From assembly GCA_014534095.1 (NCBI GenBank), contig JACVSD010000119.1, positions 1-5,013 of the forward strand: a DNA stretch of 5,013 nt. Reading direction: 5' to 3'. Source of the DNA: Nitrospiraceae bacterium. GTDB lineage: Bacteria; Nitrospirota; Nitrospiria; Nitrospirales; Nitrospiraceae. The position numbers and the translations under genes are program-made. Below the pieces are notes generated by a model. The model ran no database searches. It had not been told where the DNA came from and was given only the letters and a program-made list of their open reading frames with translations. Positions 1-5,013 of this stretch are shown here, piece after piece (the stretch's first letter is position 1; every line of letters starts with the position of its first letter).

Positions 1-799
1 AGAGCACCAACGAAGGCCTCCTGCGCTGCAACACTTCATAACAGGACAGGATCTGCCCTTCTTCCCCGGGATGCGTACTGCCCGCCACGATCAGTTCCTC
101 CCCTTCTGAAAGAAAGAGGGGCTTCGCCGGCGCATCAGCTTCAGTCTCGCCGGCCAGCGGCTGATCGAACTTGATGTTACCGGTTCGAAGCACCTTCTCG
201 GGGTCGGCGACCAACGCTCGCATCCGTGATGCGTCCCGATCCGATTGCATCAGGCAATAATTCACGGTGAGCAGCGCACGGCGGATCAACGGACGGATCA
301 TCCGATACCCGCGAAAGGAATTGGATGAGAGCCGGCCGTTGACGAGCAAAGACGGCACGCCCCGCCGGGACAACGCCCGCAGGAGGTTCGGCCAGAGCTC
401 TGTTTCGACGAAGAGAAAGAGGACCGGATTGAGATGATCGACGACCCTGGAGACGACCCAAGGGAGATCCAAGGGTGCATAGCGATGTTCCGCCACGCCG
501 GCAAGCCGCTGTTCCACGGCTTCGCGCCCGGTCTCGGTGACGGTCGTGACAATGATCCGACAATCGGGCCGGCGCGTATGGAGTTCCCGAACAAGCGGGA
601 CGGCGGCCACGACCTCCCCCAAGGATACCGCGTGTACCCAAATGACCGGCATGGTGGCTTGCATGCCGCTGCGTACGGTCTCAGTGGAAAACCCCAGTCG
701 CTGAGGGAGGCCGCGCCGGCAGCGTTGCTTGGCCAGTAAGATCAGAAGAATGATCGGGGAGGCGGCGATCAGCAGCACGTTGTAGAGCACATACCACAT
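1..799 (-). CDS. waaA: 3-deoxy-D-manno-octulosonic acid (Kdo) transferase, N-terminal part
   Basis: This is the Kdo transferase of glycosyltransferase family 30, which moves Kdo from CMP-Kdo onto the lipid A precursor at the cytoplasmic face of the inner membrane. I translated 266 residues by hand; the frame stays open to the left edge, so roughly the last 40% of a usual 420-430 residue protein is missing. Residues 3-23 form a hydrophobic N-terminal anchor. The acceptor-binding N-terminal domain carries WVHAVSLGE (54-62), whose final Glu matches the family's catalytic base, then VTTVTETG (84-91) and VETELWPN (131-138). TGNIKFDQ (207-214) and AGSTHPGEE (239-247) are typical of the family and mark the interdomain region and the start of the CMP-Kdo-binding half. 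The ATG at 799 gives the anchor the expected position, although no good Shine-Dalgarno sequence precedes it. It is the last visible gene of the lpxB-msbA-acyltransferase row. Identity is very likely; whether it adds one or two Kdo residues cannot be read. Confidence 0.93.
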   Translation of the reverse strand, partial: MWYVLYNVLLIAASPIILLILLAKQRCRRGLPQRLGFSTETVRSGMQATMPVIWVHAVSLGEVVAAVPLVRELHTRRPDCRIIVTTVTETGREAVEQRLAGVAEHRYAPLDLPWVVSRVVDHLNPVLFLFVETELWPNLLRALSRRGVPSLLVNGRLSSNSFRGYRMIRPLIRRALLTVNYCLMQSDRDASRMRALVADPEKVLRTGNIKFDQPLAGETEADAPAKPLFLSEGEELIVAGSTHPGEEGQILSCYEVLQRRRPSLVL

Positions 800-802
800 A
801 GA

Positions 803-823
803 CGTTAATCGTTATTCGTTATC
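803..823. repeat. Three tandem 7-base units (CGTTAAT, CGTTATT, CGTTATC)
   Basis: On the plus strand three successive heptamers share CGTTA and differ only in the last two bases, followed by another G. They lie in the short spacer between the conserved end of the acyltransferase gene (863) and the waaA start (799). They also encode the last residues (ITNND) and the TAA stop of the unshifted acyltransferase frame, which suggests that tail is read-through of spacer DNA, not evolved protein. Confidence 0.7.
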
Positions 824-862
824 GAGAAACAGTGTGGTTGATCGAAGCGTTTGTTTCTGATC

Positions 863-1527
863 TTACGCGATGAACGAAGAACGAAGAACCTCCGCATCTC
901 CCTCGGCCGTGATCCTGTTGAGAGATTCTTCCAACTCCACCCGCTTCGCTTCCAATTCCGCGTCGGTCGCGTCGGCCGACACCCAGATCGGCGCTCCGCA
1001 GAGATATAACCCGCGGCTGAAGGGATACGGAAGCTGAAATCCGTCCCAACTCCCAAAGACTTTTTTTTTGAGCAACTAAACGTTACCGGCACAATGGGAA
1101 GACCGGTGACCTTTGCTAAGCGAACGATGCCTTCTTTCGCGACCTGTCGAGGGCCTTTAGGGCCATCGGGAGTAATGACAAGGTCCTGCCCGGCGCGCCC
1201 CAATTCGATGAGGCGGCGGAATGCCGCCCTCCCGCCCCGTGTCGTAGAGCCCCTGATCGGGTGAAGACCGAATCGAGCCACAATGCGATGGATCAACTCA
1301 CCGTCTCGGTGCTGGCTGATAAGTACGTGCGCGCTCTTGCCGCGGTACGCCAACGGCATCATTAACTGCCGGCTATGCCAAAACGCAAAAATGATGGGCG
1401 TGCCTTGTCGATGGAGTGCGTCGACGGGCCCCATCCCCCGAATGCCGGTACGAACCGACATGCCCAAGAGCCGAATCACGCCTGCACCTAACGGAGGAAT
1501 CAGCGCCAATTTGAGCCGGCCTATCAT
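863..1527 (-). CDS. DUF374 / LPLAT-family acyltransferase (LpxJ-like), frame broken at an A9 run
   Basis: This is a lysophospholipid acyltransferase-like protein of the DUF374 family, probably a late (secondary) acyltransferase of lipid A given its place between msbA and waaA. Residues 46-54 (IFAFWHSRQ) hold the family's active-site His region. HRDGELI (73-79), GSTTRGG (93-99) and ITPDGPKGPR (118-127) are further conserved blocks. The starting frame is good up to SCSKKK (151-156), encoded at the A run 1061-1069, but then continues into non-family sequence and stops at 805 (240 aa). The -1 frame from the A run reads KKKVFGSWDGFQLPYPFSRG and on to a TAA at 863. This is the conserved DUF374 C-terminus, so the spliced protein is 221 aa, normal for the family. 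I therefore give the ancestral limits. The gene could be a pseudogene, an assembly error or a slippage-expressed gene. The start is ATG 1527 with a weak AGG seven bases upstream. Some DUF374 proteins (LpxJ of Helicobacter and Campylobacter) are lipid A acyltransferases; equating this gene with LpxJ is inference. Confidence 0.82.
872..889. repeat. Tandem 7-base repeat (GAACGAA x2 plus GAAC)
   Basis: Two perfect plus-strand GAACGAA units and a partial third copy lie in the last codons of the conserved acyltransferase frame, where they encode the tail VLRSSF ahead of IA and the stop. The unit length equals that of the heptamers at 803-823, but the sequence differs. It may be a chance short repeat or the edge of a low-complexity spacer that was captured as the C-terminal tail. 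Confidence 0.6.
1060..1071 (-). other. Homopolymer A9 / A AAA AAG slippery site at the frame break
   Basis: On the coding strand the bases read TC, nine A, then G. In the incoming frame the codons are TCA AAA AAA AAG, which ends in A AAA AAG, the same heptamer used for -1 frameshifting in Escherichia coli dnaX. A -1 slip, or one extra A in the transcript, restores the conserved C-terminal frame of the acyltransferase exactly (SKKK then VFGSW). I looked for no stimulatory structure beyond a visual check and see no obvious strong hairpin just downstream. A simple one-base deletion from an original A10 run, or a sequencing or assembly error, explains the same facts. Confidence 0.8.
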
Positions 1528-1544
1528 TCATCGACCTGATTTCG

Positions 1545-1612
1545 GATTCGTTACGCTTACGATCTCTGATCGTGCTTCGCCGATTCCCATAGTGTAGCGA
1601 TTCACGTTACGC
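1545..1612. repeat. Direct repeat pair GATTC(AC)GTTACGC flanking the spacer
   Basis: The plus strand has GATTCGTTACGC at 1545-1556 and GATTCACGTTACGC at 1599-1612, identical apart from a two-base insertion. The second copy contains the msbA stop codon and the pair encloses the hairpin at 1559-1573. The core CGTTA also appears in the heptamers at 803-823 at the next gene junction. The pair may belong to a small family of spacer repeats, but two short copies could be chance. Confidence 0.45.
1559..1573. other. Perfect hairpin in the msbA-acyltransferase spacer (ACGATC / GATCGT, 3-base loop)
   Basis: ACGATC and GATCGT are perfect inverted copies around a TCT loop, in the 79-base spacer between the msbA stop (1607-1609) and the acyltransferase start (1527). 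No run of T follows on either strand and the stem has only six pairs, so it is not a convincing intrinsic terminator. It could be a weak RNA-processing or attenuation element, or a protein-binding palindrome. Confidence 0.4.
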
Positions 1613-3340
1613 GTCTTCCATCTGAAATTGCATCGCGTGCAACCGCTTATACACCCCGTCGCGCACCAGTAAGTCCTCATGCGAGCCGACCTCCGCGATA
1701 CGGCCACGATCGAGCACGACGATCCTGTCGGCATTCTGGATCGTAGACAGCCGGTGAGCGATCACCAACGTGGTCCGGTGGTTCATCAAATTGGACAGCG
1801 CGAACTGCACCATGCGTTCGGACTCGGAGTCCAGTGCGGAGGTGGCCTCATCTAAAATGAGCAGCGGAGGATCGCGAAGAATCGCGCGGGCAATCGCCAA
1901 CCGTTGGCGCTCTCCTCCGGACAATTTCACCCCGTTCTCTCCGATGCGGGTCCGATACCCGTTCGGGAGCCGTTGGATAAATTCATGGGCATAGGCGGCT
2001 TTGGCCGCTTCGATGATTTGCGCTTCGGTCGCGTCGAGCCGGCCGTACGCAATATTATGCGCCACTGTATCGTCGAATAGCACCGTCTCCTGTGAGACGA
2101 TGCCGATTTGATTTCTCAGAGATCGAAGGGTGTAGTCGCGAATATTTTGACCGTCGATAAAAATGCCCCCTTTGGTCGGCTCATAAAATCGGGGCACCAG
2201 ACTGACCGTGGTGGTTTTGCCGCTTCCGCTGCTGCCGACCAACGCGACGACTTCTCCTGCGCGAACCGACAGATCGATACCGTCGAGCGCCGGCACATCG
2301 GCGCCTTCATACCGAAACGTGAGCTCGCGGAATTCCAACGAGCGGGTGAGCAGGGGCAACTCTTTGAGCCCTCGGCTCTGATCGTACTCATTGTCCAGAT
2401 CCAGGACGGCAAACACCCGATCTGCAGCGGCGAGCGCCTGCTGAATCGTATTGTTCGCGCCGGCCAAACGCCGGATCGGCGTATAGGCCATGAACATGGC
2501 GGCAAGGAATGAAAAAAACGCGCCCGGCGTCATCGTCCCTTGGATGACCAGCCACCCACCGTACCAGATAATGGCGGCGACACCCAATACACCGATCACT
2601 TCCATGTGGGAGGAAGCCAAGGAGGAGACCTGAATCGATTTCATCGTCGCCGCCAAATAGGCTTGGTTACTGTTCCGAAAGCGAACGCCTTCAGCCTCTT
2701 CGCGGCCGAATGCCTTTACGATTCGGATTCCGGCAAGCGACTCCTGAAGGGTGGACGCCATATCGCCGATTTTCTCCTGTCCATGCGCCGCCAGTTTCCT
2801 CAGGCGCCGCCCCATCTGGATCATCGTATAAAACGAAAGCGGAACGACAATGGCGGAGACCGCCGCCAATTTCCAGCTCTGATAAAAAATGACGCCGACC
2901 ATGGCGAGAAAGGTCAGCCCTTGTTGAAAGAAATCCTTCAGTACACCGGCCACGGCGTTTGCCATCAGATTGACATCGTTGATCACGCGGGACACCAGAC
3001 GCCCGGAGGTATTGGCGTCATGGAACCGGACGGGAAGCCGCATCAACTGTAGATACAGTTCCTGGCGAATATCGGTGACCACATGGTTGCCCACATAGTT
3101 CATCAAATAATTTTGTCCATAGTTGAAGGCGCCCTTCAGCGCCGCCACAGTCAAGATCGCAAGCGGCAACAGGACCAACAAGGTCTCATCCTTGTTGATG
3201 AAGATGCCGTCCAGCACCGGACGGACCAGCCAGGCGTACGCCGCCGTCAAACCCGCCACAAGTGCGGAGCAGACAAAGGCGGCCGCCAGGCGTATGCGGT
3301 AATGCCGAAGATAGCTCAACAGTCGGAGGAACAAGCTCAT
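1607..3340 (-). CDS. msbA: Lipid A export permease/ATP-binding protein MsbA (ABC exporter)
   Basis: This is a half-size ABC exporter that flips lipid A (with core) from the cytoplasmic to the periplasmic leaflet of the inner membrane as a homodimer powered by ATP. The chosen ATG at 3340 gives 577 residues, the usual MsbA length. An N-terminal transmembrane domain (about 1-310) has hydrophobic helices near 17-40, 54-69, 134-152, 159-175, 245-265 and 272-290. The nucleotide-binding domain shows Walker A GSSGSGKTT (369-377), Q-loop Gln 417, signature LSGGERQR (473-480), Walker B LLILDE (493-498), D-loop SALD (501-504) and H-loop His 529; all key residues are present. A GTG nine bases upstream (3349) is possible but would overlap the best Shine-Dalgarno sequence, whereas the ATG sits eight bases after GGGAG and overlaps the lpxB stop as ATGA. 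Family membership is clear; MsbA rather than another lipid exporter follows from the lpxB/waaA neighbours. Confidence 0.93.
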   Translation of the reverse strand: MSLFLRLLSYLRHYRIRLAAAFVCSALVAGLTAAYAWLVRPVLDGIFINKDETLLVLLPLAILTVAALKGAFNYGQNYLMNYVGNHVVTDIRQELYLQLMRLPVRFHDANTSGRLVSRVINDVNLMANAVAGVLKDFFQQGLTFLAMVGVIFYQSWKLAAVSAIVVPLSFYTMIQMGRRLRKLAAHGQEKIGDMASTLQESLAGIRIVKAFGREEAEGVRFRNSNQAYLAATMKSIQVSSLASSHMEVIGVLGVAAIIWYGGWLVIQGTMTPGAFFSFLAAMFMAYTPIRRLAGANNTIQQALAAADRVFAVLDLDNEYDQSRGLKELPLLTRSLEFRELTFRYEGADVPALDGIDLSVRAGEVVALVGSSGSGKTTTVSLVPRFYEPTKGGIFIDGQNIRDYTLRSLRNQIGIVSQETVLFDDTVAHNIAYGRLDATEAQIIEAAKAAYAHEFIQRLPNGYRTRIGENGVKLSGGERQRLAIARAILRDPPLLILDEATSALDSESERMVQFALSNLMNHRTTLVIAHRLSTIQNADRIVVLDRGRIAEVGSHEDLLVRDGVYKRLHAMQFQMEDA

Positions 3341-4467
3341 GCCCGGCACTCCCGGAGAATCACCGTCGCCGCGCGTTTGGATGCTCCCGGGGTCCCGAGG
3401 GAATCTCGAACTTTGTGCAGCGCCTCCCGCATCCGGCCAAAGGCCGCACGGTCGCGCAAGAGACGGGAGGCTTCTGCGGCCAATCGTTCGGGCGTGACGT
3501 CGTGTTGGATCACCTCGGGGACAATACGTTGTCCGGCCACGATATTGACAAGTCCGATGCAGTCAATTTTGATCAAACATCGAGCGACCCAGTACGTCAA
3601 CCAGGAGGCGCGATAGGCAATGACCAACGGCGTGCCGACGACCGCGGCCTGCAAGGTCGCTGTGCCCGAGGCGACAAGCAACAAGTCCGACATGGCCATC
3701 ACCTCGTTCGGCAAATCTTTGAGAATCTGTGGTTTGAGACCGCTTCTATCCGAAAGTTCTTCAATAAGCTCATCTCTGATGGAAGACGCTTGCGCCACAA
3801 TGGGTCGTATTCCCGGATGCAGGGAATCCAGCTGCGCGGCCGCACGCAACATCGGCTGCAGCAATGTCCGGACCTCTCGTTCACGGCTGCCTGGAAGGAG
3901 ACCCAGGATCAGCGCATCGTCTGCGACGCCGTAGCGCCGGCGCAGAACCACCCGATCATACGTGGACGCCACGGCATCCAACAGCGGGTGTCCGACAAAC
4001 TCACAGGCAATTCCGGCTTGCCGAAACAGCGTTTCTTCAAAAGGCAGGATAACAAGCAGACGGTCGACGAAACGCGAGAGTTGCTGCATTCGTGCCGGAT
4101 GCCAGGCCCAGACCTGCGGGGCGATATAATAGACAACCCGATGTCCCGTCTGTTTGGCCGCCTTTGCCAAGCGCAGGTTGAGGCCCGGATGATCGATGAA
4201 CACAACGGCATTGAGAGTCGCCTCAGCCAGAAACCGGGTAATGGCTCTGTAGTTGTACGCCGCGGTCAGGAGCTGGGCCGGACCCGGCAGGCCGACCATA
4301 TCAAGCCGCCGGATGCCGGGAATTAAACTCACGCCGGCTGCGTGCATTTTTGCCCCGCCCACGCCGACCAGGTCAACATCCGGGCACAGGGCTTTCAATT
4401 CACGGGCGAGATTGGCGCCATGCAGATCCCCGGACGCCTCACCGGTCACCAGTAAAATACGCGGCAT
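3337..4467 (-). CDS. lpxB: Lipid-A-disaccharide synthase
   Basis: This is a glycosyltransferase of family 19 that joins UDP-2,3-diacylglucosamine and lipid X (2,3-diacylglucosamine 1-phosphate) into the beta-1,6-linked tetra-acyl disaccharide, releasing UDP, at the cytoplasmic face of the inner membrane. The 376 residues match the family's usual length. Visible signatures in order are ILLVTGEASGDLHGA (4-18), DMVGLPG (56-62), VFIDHPGLNLRL (89-100), YYIAPQVWAW (113-122), LPFEE (141-145), FVGHPLLD (157-164), LLPGSREREV (190-199) for sugar-nucleotide binding, and ASGTATLQAAVVGTPLVIAYR (266-286) followed by LVNIVAGQRIVPE (306-318). The start ATG 4467 puts the first signature four residues from the N-terminus, as usual. 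No clear Shine-Dalgarno precedes it; a hairpin ends one base upstream. Its end overlaps msbA by the ATGA junction. No key region is missing. Confidence 0.96.
   Translation of the reverse strand: MPRILLVTGEASGDLHGANLARELKALCPDVDLVGVGGAKMHAAGVSLIPGIRRLDMVGLPGPAQLLTAAYNYRAITRFLAEATLNAVVFIDHPGLNLRLAKAAKQTGHRVVYYIAPQVWAWHPARMQQLSRFVDRLLVILPFEETLFRQAGIACEFVGHPLLDAVASTYDRVVLRRRYGVADDALILGLLPGSREREVRTLLQPMLRAAAQLDSLHPGIRPIVAQASSIRDELIEELSDRSGLKPQILKDLPNEVMAMSDLLLVASGTATLQAAVVGTPLVIAYRASWLTYWVARCLIKIDCIGLVNIVAGQRIVPEVIQHDVTPERLAAEASRLLRDRAAFGRMREALHKVRDSLGTPGASKRAATVILRECRA
3349..3353 (-). promoter_or_regulatory. Shine-Dalgarno site for msbA inside the lpxB end
   Basis: GGGAG on the minus strand lies eight bases before the ATG at 3340 and inside the last codons of lpxB. 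Together with the ATGA overlap of the lpxB stop (3337-3339) it points to translational coupling and decides the ATG over the GTG at 3349. Confidence 0.65.
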
Positions 4468-4468
4468 G

Positions 4469-4486
4469 GCTCTATGAGGATAGAGC
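4469..4486 (-). promoter_or_regulatory. Hairpin ending one base before the lpxB start codon
   Basis: GCTCTAT and ATAGAGC form a perfect 7-pair stem with a four-base loop (CCTC on the transcript strand), and only one base separates it from the lpxB ATG at 4467. It occupies the place where a ribosome binding site would be and contains only a weak AGAG. It could limit ribosome access or be opened by translation or a factor. No function can be proved from sequence. Confidence 0.55.
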
Positions 4487-4487
4487 G

Positions 4488-4543
4488 GTAGAGGGCTGGG
4501 AGTAACGTAGCCCCGTCCCGAACTTTCTTTCTTACCCCTCTAC
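4488..4543 (-). promoter_or_regulatory. Second inverted repeat in the lpxB leader (GTAGAGGG / CCCTCTAC)
   Basis: On the transcript strand GTAGAGGG (4543-4536) is followed 40 bases later by its exact complement CCCTCTAC (4495-4488), giving an 8-pair stem that ends one base before the hairpin at 4469-4486. The strand is strongly purine-rich from 4553 to 4523, with AAAGGAG at 4549-4543 but no start codon at a proper distance. The CCTC loop of the start-proximal hairpin could also pair with the GAGG in this arm, so alternative folds are possible. I see no good sigma-70 promoter boxes in this spacer. Confidence 0.45.
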
Positions 4544-4560
4544 TCCTTTCCCCATTATTC

Positions 4561-5013
4561 CTATTCTGCGGTGTGTCGCTGGACGAACATTTCGATCGCT
4601 TCCAACACGCGATAGGCGAGCCCCAGCGCCGCCGCCCCGTCCTCTGCCGTGACCAGGGGTGAAGACCCGGTCGCAGCGGCGTGAAGAAACGCCTCCAGCT
4701 CCAATTTGAGCGGTTCGTCATCAACCGTTTGAACCGGTTCGATATCGATTTCGGGCCGATTGCCACGTCCGGTCCGGCGCCGAAGGATGGCCCCCTGCCG
4801 GGCCTGATAATCGACCGTGACATAGGCATCCCGCTGAAACAGCCGTAGCTTGCGCATTCTCGTGGTGGAGACACGGCTGGCGGTCAGGTTCGCGACGCAC
4901 CCACTTTGAAACGCAATGCGGGCGTTCGCGATGTCGATCGTCGAAGAGAGGACGGGAACTCCCGCGGCCCGGACTTCTTCGACCGGCCCCGGTTGAAATG
5001 ACAACACCATGTC
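4561..5013 (-). CDS. Gfo/Idh/MocA-family NAD(P)-dependent oxidoreductase, C-terminal part
   Basis: The visible 150 residues are the C-terminal half of a Gfo/Idh/MocA oxidoreductase, a cytosolic family that oxidises or reduces sugars and sugar nucleotides with NAD(P). The gene runs off the right edge, so the Rossmann nucleotide-binding domain and the catalytic Lys region cannot be checked; the first codons at the edge (D-M-V-L-S-F) continue an open frame and the ATG at 5010 is internal. What can be seen is the alpha/beta C-terminal domain: VLSSTIDIANARIAF, then the strand-rich GCVANLTASRVSTTRMRKLR and AYVTVDYQ, and a final helix pair DEPLKLELEAFLHA and GLAYRVLEAIE that is typical of these enzymes' ends. 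The stop is TAG at 4563-4561, 93 bases before lpxB. Its place just upstream of lpxB suggests a role on the UDP-GlcNAc-derived lipid A precursor, possibly like GnnA (UDP-GlcNAc 3-dehydrogenase), but the substrate is inference. Confidence 0.85.
   Translation of the reverse strand, partial: DMVLSFQPGPVEEVRAAGVPVLSSTIDIANARIAFQSGCVANLTASRVSTTRMRKLRLFQRDAYVTVDYQARQGAILRRRTGRGNRPEIDIEPVQTVDDEPLKLELEAFLHAAATGSSPLVTAEDGAAALGLAYRVLEAIEMFVQRHTAE

Noticed and set aside
177..739. Several open frames (177-641 minus, 298-594 minus, 434-739 plus) at the left end
   Set aside because: They overlap the clear waaA frame, which is open from 799 to the left edge and carries the Kdo transferase motifs; the others are out-of-frame shadows.
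1559..1573. Intrinsic terminator between msbA and the acyltransferase gene
   Set aside because: The stem is only six pairs with no following T run on either strand, and the genes downstream continue the same pathway, so termination is not supported.
2540..3052. 170-codon plus-strand open frame inside msbA
   Set aside because: Fully antisense to the conserved transmembrane domain of MsbA, with no family motif or ribosome binding signal.
3262..4326. 354-codon plus-strand open frame antisense to lpxB and msbA
   Set aside because: It lies opposite well-supported lpxB and msbA codons, has low-complexity Arg/Gln/His-rich composition and no recognisable domain; it is a shadow of GC-rich coding DNA.
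4523..4553. Purine-rich tract with AAAGGAG as the ribosome binding site of a small leader gene
   Set aside because: No ATG, GTG or TTG lies at a workable distance downstream, and TAG immediately follows the AAAGGAG, so no leader peptide can be supported.
4446..4874. 142-codon minus-strand open frame crossing the lpxB-oxidoreductase spacer
   Set aside because: It is a different frame from the oxidoreductase whose domain-like sequence is clear, it overlaps the lpxB start, and it has no recognisable motif.

Overview
The window is a minus-strand stretch of a lipid A / inner-core lipopolysaccharide (LPS) gene cluster from a Gram-negative bacterium. All five genes read right to left. In transcription order they are: the C-terminal part of a Gfo/Idh/MocA-family oxidoreductase (cut by the right edge), lpxB (lipid A disaccharide synthase), msbA (lipid A flippase ABC transporter), a DUF374-type lysophospholipid acyltransferase-like gene that could supply the late acylation step, and the N-terminal part of waaA/kdtA (Kdo transferase, cut by the left edge). 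No mobile element, RNA gene, CRISPR array or plausible plus-strand gene was found. The long plus-strand open frames are shadows of the minus-strand genes.

Organism: moderately high GC by eye and a single compact cluster with a Gfo/Idh oxidoreductase just ahead of lpxB and a DUF374 acyltransferase in place of an LpxL/HtrB gene. This arrangement suggests Nitrospirota (for example Nitrospira) or a related 'deltaproteobacterial' lineage rather than an enterobacterium. That is inference from gene order and protein flavour only.

Layout: 4561-5013 oxidoreductase; 4468-4560 a 93-base spacer able to form two adjacent hairpins right before the lpxB start; 3337-4467 lpxB; 1607-3340 msbA, joined to lpxB by an ATGA stop/start overlap; 1528-1606 a 79-base spacer with a short palindrome and two copies of a GATTC(AC)GTTACGC motif; 863-1527 the acyltransferase, whose frame is broken at a run of nine A (minus strand); 800-862 a short spacer with tandem 7-base units; 1-799 waaA.

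How the genes fit together: LpxB condenses UDP-2,3-diacylglucosamine with lipid X to the tetra-acyl disaccharide; WaaA adds Kdo; a late acyltransferase adds a secondary acyl chain; MsbA flips the product across the inner membrane. The upstream oxidoreductase is the least understood member and may modify the sugar nucleotide precursor. The most notable signal is the acyltransferase frameshift. The sequence either lost one base from a homopolymer (mutation or assembly error) or uses slippage at an A AAA AAG heptamer to make the full conserved protein.
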